Part shown: positions 1-5,683 of the stretch, one piece after another
Layout: each line of letters begins with the position of its first letter
Numbering within the stretch: the stretch's first letter is position 1
Source: Methanoregula sp. UBA247
GTDB lineage: Archaea; Halobacteriota; Methanomicrobia; Methanomicrobiales; Methanospirillaceae
Assembly (NCBI GenBank): GCA_002495055.1
Contig: DADR01000019.1
Coordinates: forward strand, 1 to 11,719
Direction of reading: 5' to 3'
Length of the DNA: 11,719 bases
Translations under genes and position numbers: made by a program
The notes under the pieces: model-generated
Database searches by the model: none
What the model was told of the DNA's origin: nothing
The model's input: the letters and a program-made list of their open reading frames with translations, nothing else

Positions 1-220
1 CTTCGCCGTGCATCGGGCCTTTACCGTTTCCATCGCCAATTGCGGGAAATGCCTCCGGGTGCGCTGTCCTGAATTCCTTGAGCAGGGTCATTGCAGTCTC
101 AAGGTCCCCGCTCGTCACTGCTGCACTGATAGCGGATACATCATATCCCTTTGCCGTCAGGTTGGTCAGCAGCTGAGACATTCTTTCTTCATTCGCTTCG
201 CCGTGCATCGGGCCTTTACC
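1..220 (-). repeat. Direct repeat, 25 bp identical, 195-bp period, inside the exported protein gene
   Basis: Bases 1-25 and 196-220 are identical over 25 positions and lie 195 bases (65 codons) apart in the same reading frame. They encode GKGPMHGE on the minus strand. Identity at wobble positions too suggests a recent duplication of a 65-codon unit or gene conversion between units. Only one full unit is visible. Confidence 0.85.
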
Positions 221-346
221 ACTCGTATTCCCGGAAGGAAAACCGGTCCCATTCTGCATCGTGGCTGATGCACCGGCCGATCCAATGACCAGCGCAGCGA
301 TACAGAAGACTGCGAGAGCTCCGCTATAGATTCTTGGTGTTTTCAT
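1..346 (-). CDS. Exported repeat protein, N-terminal part (runs off left edge)
   Basis: Reading down from the ATG at 346 the minus strand is open for 115 codons to the window edge, so the C-terminus is missing. Residues 1-28 form a classical signal peptide: a basic N-terminus (MKTPR), a hydrophobic core, and a small-residue end (SAGASA). The mature protein is rich in Gly, Asn and Thr. It then has a helix-forming segment around residues 51-95 with a GYDVSAI motif and an ETAMTLLKEF motif. The motif GKGPMHGE occurs twice exactly 65 residues apart, and the second copy lies at the cut edge, so the protein probably consists of tandem 65-residue units outside the membrane. A GGGAG ribosome site (357-361) lies 10 bases before the ATG. 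I do not recognise a named family; metal binding through His and Met is only a guess. Confidence 0.8.
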   Translation of the reverse strand, partial: MKTPRIYSGALAVFCIAALVIGSAGASATMQNGTGFPSGNTSGKGPMHGEANEERMSQLLTNLTAKGYDVSAISAAVTSGDLETAMTLLKEFRTAHPEAFPAIGDGNGKGPMHGE

Positions 347-410
347 TGTTTTCGTTCTCCCGTTCCTTTTTGACAGGTGATGATGTAGTGTAGACCACAC
401 ATCATGTAAT

Positions 411-418
411 GTTTATAC
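411..418 (-). promoter_or_regulatory. TATA box for the exported repeat protein
   Basis: On the minus strand this reads GTATAAAC, a good archaeal TATA element. A start of transcription about 25 bases downstream (near 387-390) gives a leader of roughly 40 bases that contains the GGGAG ribosome site at 357-361. Confidence 0.5.
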
Positions 419-496
419 GACATTTTGACATTTAAAAGTATCTAAATATCTGACATAAGTAACAATTAAATGGAGAGAAGGAGATAGATAATTACA

Positions 497-519
497 GATA
501 TCCTAAGATCTTCGATATC
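497..519. promoter_or_regulatory. Palindromic candidate operator at the DUF2178-HTH promoter
   Basis: Two GATATC sequences (497-502 and 514-519) flank a perfect inner palindrome AAGATCTT (505-512), with two bases on one side and one on the other. The 23-base element ends directly before the TATA box at 520-529. Its position where TFB would contact DNA, and its two-fold symmetry, suit a dimeric HTH repressor or activator. The obvious candidate is the small XRE-type regulator encoded second in this operon. Binding is inferred, not shown. Confidence 0.5.
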
Positions 520-529
520 AGTATATGAA
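520..529 (+). promoter_or_regulatory. TATA box for the DUF2178-HTH operon
   Basis: AGTATATGAA is centred about 26 bases before the ATG at 550, the usual distance from TATA box to transcription start in archaea. The message may therefore be leaderless. Weaker AT-rich alternatives lie at 428-450. A GAGTGA sequence at 540-545, four bases before the ATG, could serve as a ribosome site if transcription starts further upstream. Confidence 0.45.
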
Positions 530-549
530 TACTACTGCCGAGTGACCGT

Positions 550-996
550 ATGAAAAAAAATACCTTCTATCTCATATTCGGATGCATTGCTCTTGCCCTT
601 CTCATTGTTTTCTGGTATTCGGTTGAACTTCACAATTCACTCCTTATTGAAATCGCTTTTGTCATCGGGATTGCACTAGTATACCTGGCAAAAAGAAATG
701 TTACGGATGTTATTAACGACGAACGGAATATAAAGATCACCGAACAGGCAACGGCGCGGACGATGCAGGTCTTCTGGGTCGTATTCTGTACATTCTCCAT
801 TGGAGCTGTTATGGAAATTCTCCGTGTCCCGACATTTCCCCGTCCGGCATTTGGAGCGCGTCCTGCTGACATCCTTCCCCCGCGAATGATGGGGTATATC
901 CAGTTGGGTCTTCTCTGCCTGATGATCTTCCTATACGTTGGTTTCAGGATCTATTATGCGAAAAAATATGGAGATTTTGAGACCGATGAAGAATAA
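550..996 (+). CDS. DUF2178 four-helix membrane protein
   Basis: A 148-residue integral membrane protein. Four hydrophobic segments are visible at about residues 5-24, 31-47, 72-91 and 114-135. A conserved-looking polar loop, DERNIKITEQATARTMQ (about 57-73), follows helix 2. This DER...A...T loop and the two-hairpin layout are typical of the DUF2178 family, common in archaea and some Firmicutes and often paired with a small HTH gene. The biochemical function of the family is unknown. The gene overlaps the next gene by 11 bases, so the two are certainly transcribed together and probably translationally coupled. I am confident of the gene, fairly confident of the family, and offer no function beyond a regulated membrane protein. 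Confidence 0.85.
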   Translation: MKKNTFYLIFGCIALALLIVFWYSVELHNSLLIEIAFVIGIALVYLAKRNVTDVINDERNIKITEQATARTMQVFWVVFCTFSIGAVMEILRVPTFPRPAFGARPADILPPRMMGYIQLGLLCLMIFLYVGFRIYYAKKYGDFETDEE

Positions 997-1204
997 GATC
1001 AAAATATTCCGGGCTATGCACAATCTGACCCAGGAACACCTGGCCCAGACTATCGGAGTCAACAGGCAGACCATTCTTGCAATAGAGAAAGAAAAATACA
1101 TCCCCTCCCTTGATCTCGCTTTTAAAATCTCACGCTACTTTGGGGTAAATATCGAAGAAGTTTTTATATTTGACGAAAAGACCCCATCAGTCCTCGACAA
1201 ATAA
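986..1204 (+). CDS. Small XRE/Cro-type HTH transcriptional regulator
   Basis: A 72-residue DNA-binding protein that is almost entirely a helix-turn-helix domain. The segment LTQEHLAQTIGVNRQTILAI (about residues 14-33) is the helix-turn-helix, followed by EKEKYIPSLDLAFKISRYFG and the short tail NIEEVF, the standard ending of the small archaeal and clostridial YozG/XRE regulators. The start at 986 (MKNKIKIFRA) matches the family N-terminus. The frame is open further upstream, but those residues only restate the DUF2178 coding region out of frame. A GGAG at 970-973 lies 12 bases before the ATG. Its place directly after a DUF2178 gene suggests it controls this two-gene operon, possibly through the palindrome at 497-519. 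Confidence 0.9.
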   Translation: MKNKIKIFRAMHNLTQEHLAQTIGVNRQTILAIEKEKYIPSLDLAFKISRYFGVNIEEVFIFDEKTPSVLDK

Positions 1205-1227
1205 GACCCGGATGTACCCCCCAACTG

Positions 1228-1234
1228 TTTTTTT
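1228..1234 (+). terminator. T-tract terminator after the HTH gene
   Basis: A run of seven T residues begins 24 bases after the HTH stop codon, consistent with an archaeal U-tract terminator. No stable hairpin precedes it. The remaining spacer to 1323 shows no further feature. Confidence 0.4.
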
Positions 1235-1323
1235 ATGACACCTGCAATTCCAGATATCAGACGGTTTTCCTCAAATGCCCTCCCTGCAAAGCATGTGACT
1301 TCGTGAACCACGTTGAGGGTTGC

Positions 1324-1881
1324 TCATCGTCCGGCAATGATGAGGTAATGATAAGGTCCGGAGTCCTGAACTGAAATAATTCTGAACCCGGCAGAAGTAA
1401 TCAGGGTGCGGGCTTTTTCCACAGAGAATCTCTTTTCGGGTGGCGGGCCAAACGGCATGGGTTCATCCTTCCAGTCAAGGTCGATGAGGAGTCCCGATGG
1501 TCGCAGCATTTTTTTTGCATTCCGGAGGACAACGGCCGCTTCATTAAAATCGTGGAGATCAATTCCAAAAAATACCCTGTCTGCACACTCTTCACAGACC
1601 ATGGTTTCTTCTGCTGCTTTGACTTCTGTAATAATATTGTCAAGACCTTCTTTTTCTGCCTGAATACGGAGTCTTTCGATAGCGCCGGGATCGATATCAT
1701 TCGCATATATCTTCCCCCGTGGTCCGACTTTGCGGGCTGCAGGGAGGGCAAAGTAACCATCACCGCATCCCATATCTATAAAGACCATACCCGGTTTTAT
1801 ACCAATTTTCGAGAGAATATGATCCGGGTCCTGCCATTTTAGTCGTTCCGGGTCATCCGATCTGAATAGTCGTTTACTCAA
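1324..1881 (-). CDS. Class I SAM-dependent methyltransferase
   Basis: A 185-residue cytoplasmic enzyme with a complete Rossmann-type methyltransferase core. Motif I is FIDMGCGDGYFALP (residues 34-47, the S-adenosylmethionine loop). The acidic residue after strand 2 is in YANDIDPGAIE (59-69). Motif IV is FFGIDLHDF (104-112), and KKMLRPSG (123-130) is the post-strand-5 segment. The layout is UbiE/Methyltransf_11-like; the substrate cannot be told. The start is TTG, with an AGGTG ribosome site (1887-1891) five bases before it; the next in-frame Met is at residue 32, inside the fold, so the TTG start is well supported. A pair of cysteines (CEEC, 96-99) is unusual and could bind metal. It stands alone, with its own promoter at 1925-1932. 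Confidence 0.88.
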   Translation of the reverse strand: MSKRLFRSDDPERLKWQDPDHILSKIGIKPGMVFIDMGCGDGYFALPAARKVGPRGKIYANDIDPGAIERLRIQAEKEGLDNIITEVKAAEETMVCEECADRVFFGIDLHDFNEAAVVLRNAKKMLRPSGLLIDLDWKDEPMPFGPPPEKRFSVEKARTLITSAGFRIISVQDSGPYHYLIIAGR

Positions 1882-1924
1882 AAGCGCACCTGCTTTCTCT
1901 TGTATGTTTTTTGAAATGATCGGG

Positions 1925-1932
1925 TATTTAAG
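1925..1932 (-). promoter_or_regulatory. TATA box for the methyltransferase gene
   Basis: On the minus strand this reads CTTAAATA. It predicts a transcription start near 1900 and a short leader of about 20 bases carrying the AGGTG ribosome site before the TTG start at 1881. Confidence 0.5.
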
Positions 1933-2389
1933 GATAGATCCACTATCACGTGACAGCCCCGGATTAATCGTTTATGCTTTCAAACCGGATCACGTACCAT
2001 TGTTGTACCTCGCTGAAAAAGAGGCATGCAGGCACATGAGGAATTCACCGTTTTCAAACGTTTTTCAGATTTTATAAATATATTATGAATATTTAACCAA
2101 TCCGGCAAATTGATCATGCTTTTATACCCCTTTTCTTCCACTGGAGCGGACTGTTTATAAAGCGCCAATTACTTCACGAGGGATTTATATGCGATTTTTT
2201 ATTATGATATTCCGGGTGGGGTTCAGCTCATGTACTCTGGACGCGAAACAGTACTATATCCTATGACAGTCATACTAATAGGCAGGAGGAATTCCCTGGA
2301 TCAAAAATGGTGGTAACGGCATTTTTTAAGAAGTAACGGTTACCCCGCACGTCACGAGAATCGTTCACGGGCCTGTAGGAAAAGGGAGG
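1933..2389. other. Non-coding spacer, AT-rich, with promoter-like sites
   Basis: No convincing gene is seen in this stretch. It contains a perfect TCACGTGA palindrome (1948-1955), TATA-like sequences at 2072-2083 and 2154-2162, and a possible 25-codon reading frame listed separately. The 62-codon frame on the minus strand between 1980 and 2168 starts with TTG and looks like chance sequence. Confidence 0.4.
2189..2266 (+). CDS. Possible 25-residue peptide (weak)
   Basis: An ATG at 2189 opens 25 codons (begins MRFFIMIFRVGF, ends KQYYIL). What makes it worth listing is the context: a TATA-like GTTTATAAAG at 2153-2162 and GAGGG at 2178-2182, seven bases before the ATG. It could be a real hydrophobic micro-peptide, the remnant of a longer gene, or the 5' end of a non-coding transcript. 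There is no recognisable family, and the length gives no statistical support. Confidence 0.15.
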   Translation: MRFFIMIFRVGFSSCTLDAKQYYIL

Positions 2390-3301
2390 TTACCGGGTAG
2401 TACCGTCCCAACCGGAAAGCCTTGCCCACAGCCACCATGCGGCATAGGCCTTCTGGTTTGCATTCAGGGGTTGTGAATGCGCAGAACTACATTCAAACCA
2501 GTCAGTATCCTTGCGATGAGTGTTCTGCCAGTCAATCGCCCAGTTACGGGCACCACCATTATAATTACACCCGTCATCTGCTCCTTTATCGAGATAGTAA
2601 TTGCCATCAGGATCATAGCTCTCGATATCAGCAAAATCAAAGAGAATTTTGTTGTTTGAACGACAATAATTCCGTATTTGTTCATTCCTGCTATTCAGGT
2701 TCCCGGAAACACCGGTCCCATCCAGATGCCCGGTCATGTACACAAAATTCACGTCCGGAAACTCTGATTCAAGCTTATTCATCAGTGAAAGATAGGTATT
2801 GATATGGGACTCTTTCGCTTCAGAAACCTGTCCGCACCATGACCACATGACAACATTGATATCCCGGTTGGCCTTCAGGTAGGTTCGTGTCCTGTCCGCC
2901 CATGAGATACGGTCCGGCGATCCCAGATCTCCGGAGAGAACACCGTCACGGATATCCAGCGCTCCGCCTCTACCGCCATTGTTCCAGGAATACCGGGAAC
3001 TGCCCCATGGAGCACCGGAGAAGTGTGAAAGTCCGGTCATTCCATCCGTTACCTGGCTTCCATGCGATGTGTGCCCGTACGCAATATGCAGGGATGTTTT
3101 TGCACGCTCAATGGCTGATGCCGGAACCTGGGAAAGATCCGTGCAGGTATGATTGATTATTATCGGTTGGGGCTGCACCGAGAAAATAACCTCTCCCTCA
3201 AGGGATTTTGTCTGGTCCCGGCCCTTCATCCAGAAATATCCCCCTATGGCACCCAACAATAATCCTGCCAGTACCAGTATGATAACCGTGCTAGTCTCCA
3301 T
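2390..3301 (-). CDS. Membrane-anchored extracytoplasmic protein, SGNH-hydrolase-like (uncharacterised)
   Basis: With the ATG at 3301 this is 303 residues. Residues 5-25 form one N-terminal membrane anchor; the rest should lie outside the cell. The mature part carries family-like blocks: YGHTSHGSQVTDG (75-87), INVVMWSWCGQVSEAKE (148-164), FVYMTGHLDGTG (186-197), ILFDFADIESYDPDG (219-233) and a final CSSAHSQPLN...AAWWLWARLSGW (271-298). I recall this arrangement from uncharacterised bacterial and archaeal secreted proteins placed near SGNH/GDSL hydrolases; His275 after Asp267 could fit the D-x-x-H block, but no GDS-type serine motif is clear. Five cysteines could form disulfides. The frame opens earlier (TTG 3343, ATG 3328), but an AGGAGG at 3314-3319 favours 3301. 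Gene sure, function unsure. Confidence 0.75.
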   Translation of the reverse strand: METSTVIILVLAGLLLGAIGGYFWMKGRDQTKSLEGEVIFSVQPQPIIINHTCTDLSQVPASAIERAKTSLHIAYGHTSHGSQVTDGMTGLSHFSGAPWGSSRYSWNNGGRGGALDIRDGVLSGDLGSPDRISWADRTRTYLKANRDINVVMWSWCGQVSEAKESHINTYLSLMNKLESEFPDVNFVYMTGHLDGTGVSGNLNSRNEQIRNYCRSNNKILFDFADIESYDPDGNYYLDKGADDGCNYNGGARNWAIDWQNTHRKDTDWFECSSAHSQPLNANQKAYAAWWLWARLSGWDGTTR

Positions 3302-3313
3302 TATTTTCAAAAA

Positions 3314-3319
3314 CCTCCT
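3314..3319 (-). promoter_or_regulatory. Ribosome binding site deciding the 3301 start
   Basis: The minus strand reads AGGAGG here, 12 bases before the ATG at 3301. The alternative starts at 3328 and 3343 lie upstream of it and have no comparable site. A long spacer is the weak point of this choice. Confidence 0.45.
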
Positions 3320-3349
3320 GACCTCCATATTCTCTTTGTTCAACCCTGT

Positions 3350-3359
3350 TTTTTATAGT
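3350..3359 (-). promoter_or_regulatory. TATA box for the SGNH-like gene
   Basis: The minus strand reads ACTATAAAAA. Transcription would begin near 3328, which leaves a leader of roughly 27 bases holding the AGGAGG site and argues against the TTG start at 3343. Confidence 0.5.
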
Positions 3360-3659
3360 TCGGTTCTGCGTCGAAGACCACGCTCAGAGAACCAGAGATT
3401 TCCTAAAGAAAAAAAGAGAGCGTGATCGTCTTTATCATGGCTGATTGTAGCAATCGTTCCCTGCTTGAGATCCAGCCAATAAAAAGGATATGATTGGCGC
3501 GGTAGTGACAGAACAACGGGATATCATCTTCACTGAATTATACGGTCACGCTTCCCCTGCGTTATGATAATTATCGAATATATTTATTTTACCCATTGAT
3601 TAATAGCAAAAATATATTCTCTCACCCATGACCCAATTGTTTTTCTAGTCCGCTGACAC
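3360..3659. other. Divergent spacer between the SGNH-like gene and the lipoprotein gene
   Basis: No gene is seen here. Notable elements are a perfect ten-base palindrome GATAATTATC (3566-3575), directly followed by an AT-rich TATA-like stretch (3577-3590), and a second TATA-like AAAATATAT (3609-3617) that would start transcription near 3640, just before the lipoprotein gene. Confidence 0.4.
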
Positions 3660-4256
3660 ATGGTTTCTACCACAAGATCACAGAGTGGTCTTACTATGAC
3701 TATGCAGCAGTCTGTTTTCCTGACAATCGTGCTTATTCTCCTTATCTTTACTGCCGGCTGCACCGATACCTCTGAGAATATGCCGCCACTGCCGACAATG
3801 AGTACCCTGCCGCCGCTTCCCGGGAGTAATCCACAAGTTGGCCAGATTCTGCAGAACTTCGGGGACGTGGCCGGACAAGGTATCCCGGGCGGCACAATCG
3901 ACACAATCACGTTCACTGTTGGCCTCATCAATAGCAGCAAATCCGTGGATATGGAACAACTTGCCATTGTTTATGCGGATGCAATCCGTACCGAATCGCT
4001 CTACCCGGTTGAGGGGTTCCATGGCGATCCCCCAAAAGGCTTCTGGAGCATCATCAGCGTGGAAAATGAGATAGGAAATCCCAATAACCGGCTCGATAAC
4101 GAAGAACGGTTTGTCATCCGTATCAATCCAAAAGCACCTCTCGTTCCCGGGCAGATGATCACTATTGATGTAAAGCCTCCCAATGGCCGTTCCCTGACTA
4201 TCCGACGGTTCGCACCACCAACCATTCAGGCAGACAATATTCTGTTATCTCTGTAA
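3660..4256 (+). CDS. Lipoprotein with a C-terminal beta-rich domain
   Basis: A 198-residue exported protein. A hydrophobic stretch (about residues 18-31) ends in the lipobox TAGC with Cys34 as the lipid-attachment residue. A Pro-rich linker follows (about 41-55, MPPLPTMSTLPPLPG). From about residue 78 to the end the pattern of alternating hydrophobic residues (TITFTVGLI, RFVIRINPKAPLVPGQMITI, SLTIRRFAPP) predicts a beta-sandwich, reminiscent of the outer domain of archaeal archaellin or pilin-like proteins; this resemblance is by eye. Starts at 3660, 3696 and 3702 are all possible; 3660 keeps an Arg in the signal n-region, the later two give a more compact signal peptide, and none has a strong ribosome site. 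It is probably a cell-surface protein of unknown role. Confidence 0.75.
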   Translation: MVSTTRSQSGLTMTMQQSVFLTIVLILLIFTAGCTDTSENMPPLPTMSTLPPLPGSNPQVGQILQNFGDVAGQGIPGGTIDTITFTVGLINSSKSVDMEQLAIVYADAIRTESLYPVEGFHGDPPKGFWSIISVENEIGNPNNRLDNEERFVIRINPKAPLVPGQMITIDVKPPNGRSLTIRRFAPPTIQADNILLSL

Positions 4257-4310
4257 TTTTGCAATCGATCAGGTGACTTTATCGCGTGTTATACGATAGT
4301 TGTAACAAGA

Positions 4311-4317
4311 TTTTTTT
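4311..4317 (+). terminator. T-tract terminator after the lipoprotein gene
   Basis: Seven T residues followed by ATTTAT occur 55 bases after the lipoprotein stop codon. No strong hairpin precedes them. The rest of the spacer to 4455 holds no recognisable element. Confidence 0.35.
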
Positions 4318-4455
4318 ATTTATCAGAATTATCCCGGGTGCTGTATTCAGGCAGGATGCTGATTAGCGTAACAACATTGGCTACCGGTTCAGGTTGAAGA
4401 AGGATGAGAATAATTTTTGATTTTCGTACACTGCAATTTTTTGCCCGGTTTCATG

Positions 4456-5211
4456 TTAAGGTTTATCCTTGTCTTTAACAGGATGTTTTGGCCCATTTGT
4501 GTCTGGATCGATCTTCTTTTTGCAATGGGGGCAGTATATCTCCCGGTCCCTCTCAATTTCTTCGATAAAACCTGAAGCAAATATTGCGGGGGGAAGGGCA
4601 AAAATCGCAATTCCGACTATGACAACGACACCACTCAGAAATTTTCCTATTATAGTTACCGGGTAGACATCGCCATACCCTACCGTTGCAAGGGTAATAA
4701 GTGCCCACCACATTGCATGGGGTATGCTGGCAAATGCTTCAGGTTGGGCTTCATGTTCTGCATAATAAATAAGCGAGCTGGCAAGCACCATTGCAATAAG
4801 GAGGAGGGACAGCGCGAGCAGAATTTCCTCTTTTTTCCTCATAAGAACCCGGTGGAATGTTGTTGCAGCAATGGAATATCGCCCAAGCTTCAGTATCCTT
4901 ACGATCCTTAAGAGCCGGATAAGCCGGAGAAACCTGAGGTCTATTGGAATAATCAGAGGGATATAGAACGGGAGAATTGCCAGCGCGTCGATGATGAGGA
5001 AGGGAGTGGCAGCAAAGCGGAGACGCCCGGTTACCGGGTTCCGGTACTCTTCATAGTGGGTGCAGACCAGGATACGCAGGATATATTCAACAGTAAATAT
5101 ACTTACCGAAACGAGATCGATGATCTCAAATTCCACTAAAAACATCGTATGAATTGGCTGTACCGTTTCAAGAATAACAATGGTTACGTTCAGCAGAATG
5201 AGGAAAACCAT
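4456..5211 (-). CDS. Voltage-gated potassium channel (six-helix ion transport protein)
   Basis: From the ATG at 5211 this is 251 residues. S1 starts at residue 1, S2 is about 28-49, S3 about 69-88, and S4 has regularly spaced arginines (R93, R96, R99, R102, R105) as voltage sensor. S5 is about 129-152, the pore helix leads to the selectivity filter TVGYGD (176-181), and S6 is about 188-214. The tail has one CPHC pair (217-220), half of a zinc-ribbon, then a Lys/Asp-rich end. The filter marks it as K+-selective and the S4 as voltage-gated. The S1 helix begins immediately at this ATG, and the same frame continues upstream with channel-like residues, so the true N-terminus is very likely longer (see 5212-5313). 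Confidence 0.92.
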   Translation of the reverse strand: MVFLILLNVTIVILETVQPIHTMFLVEFEIIDLVSVSIFTVEYILRILVCTHYEEYRNPVTGRLRFAATPFLIIDALAILPFYIPLIIPIDLRFLRLIRLLRIVRILKLGRYSIAATTFHRVLMRKKEEILLALSLLLIAMVLASSLIYYAEHEAQPEAFASIPHAMWWALITLATVGYGDVYPVTIIGKFLSGVVVIVGIAIFALPPAIFASGFIEEIERDREIYCPHCKKKIDPDTNGPKHPVKDKDKP

Positions 5212-5313
5212 GAAGTAGTTAAAGCATTTCGCCGGGAGATAATGATCCGGCGGCTTTTCGATTATATTAAATATCGTCTCTTTTAACGATTCGGTCGGGG
5301 CGATAATTCCACC
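5212..5313 (-). other. In-frame 5' extension of the channel gene without a canonical start codon
   Basis: The channel frame stays open to the stop TGA at 5314-5316. Translation of this part gives TESLKETIFNIIEKPP followed by DHYLPAKCFNYF, exactly the amphipathic cytoplasmic segment expected before S1 in this channel family. No ATG, GTG or TTG occurs in the frame here. A strong ribosome-site-like GAGGTG (5310-5315) is followed by ATT (5307) and ATC (5304). An ATG at 5317 is in another frame and reads only 16 codons to a stop. Either a rare start codon is used, or one base was lost or gained (in the organism or in sequencing). Confidence 0.55.
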
Positions 5314-5317
5314 TCAT

Positions 5318-5683
5318 TGTCTGATGGTATCCTTATCCCATGCGGGTTTGATTCTGGATATACGCGATGTTGTTGGTTGTTCCTTGCGCCAGGGAAAGAT
5401 AATCATGGTCAGAAATTTATCGTTCAACTTTTATGAATTCGCCAGAGCTTGCGCAGCATTTCTTGCAACTGTTGCACTCAAACTTTTACCATAGCAATAT
5501 CCATTTTAGGCTAAACCAGATTAAAATAATTGGGATATGATATTAACGGGATGTCAGAGGGCACATAAAGCATCTTCATCTGCTCCATGTCCTGACTCCT
5601 TTGGCTCATATCTCAACAGGTAAACAGGTGATCCGGTAAACGTTTTCCCCGGAGATATTTCCGGCTTTATCAAAAGGATTGAT
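5318..5683. other. Spacer between channel and PKD/PEGA genes
   Basis: No firm gene. A 29-codon frame on the plus strand (5405-5494, begins MVRNLSFNFYEFA) has AGGGA at 5391-5395 before it and a TATATAC-like sequence near 5358, but nothing else supports it. A minus-strand TATATCC near 5359 could be the channel promoter. Two copies of GGTAAAC lie at 5620-5641. I see no RNA gene. Confidence 0.3.

Noticed and set aside
382..403. GATG/GTGT...ACAC/CATC inverted repeat at the exported-protein promoter
   Set aside because: The arms pair only with a three-base bulge and four-base blocks, too weak to call an operator.
938..985. Longer start for the HTH gene at 938
   Set aside because: The extra 16 residues overlap the DUF2178 coding sequence in another frame, while MKNKIK at 986 matches the usual N-terminus of this regulator family.
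1980..2168. 62-codon frame on the minus strand
   Set aside because: It starts with TTG, has no ribosome site and has a composition like chance sequence in an AT-rich spacer.
2464..2802. Plus- and minus-strand frames overlapping the SGNH-like gene
   Set aside because: Out-of-phase readings of a gene with clear motif blocks; none has protein-like character.
5405..5494. 29-codon plus-strand frame with AGGGA upstream
   Set aside because: It is short, with no family resemblance and a weak promoter; mentioned only in the spacer description.
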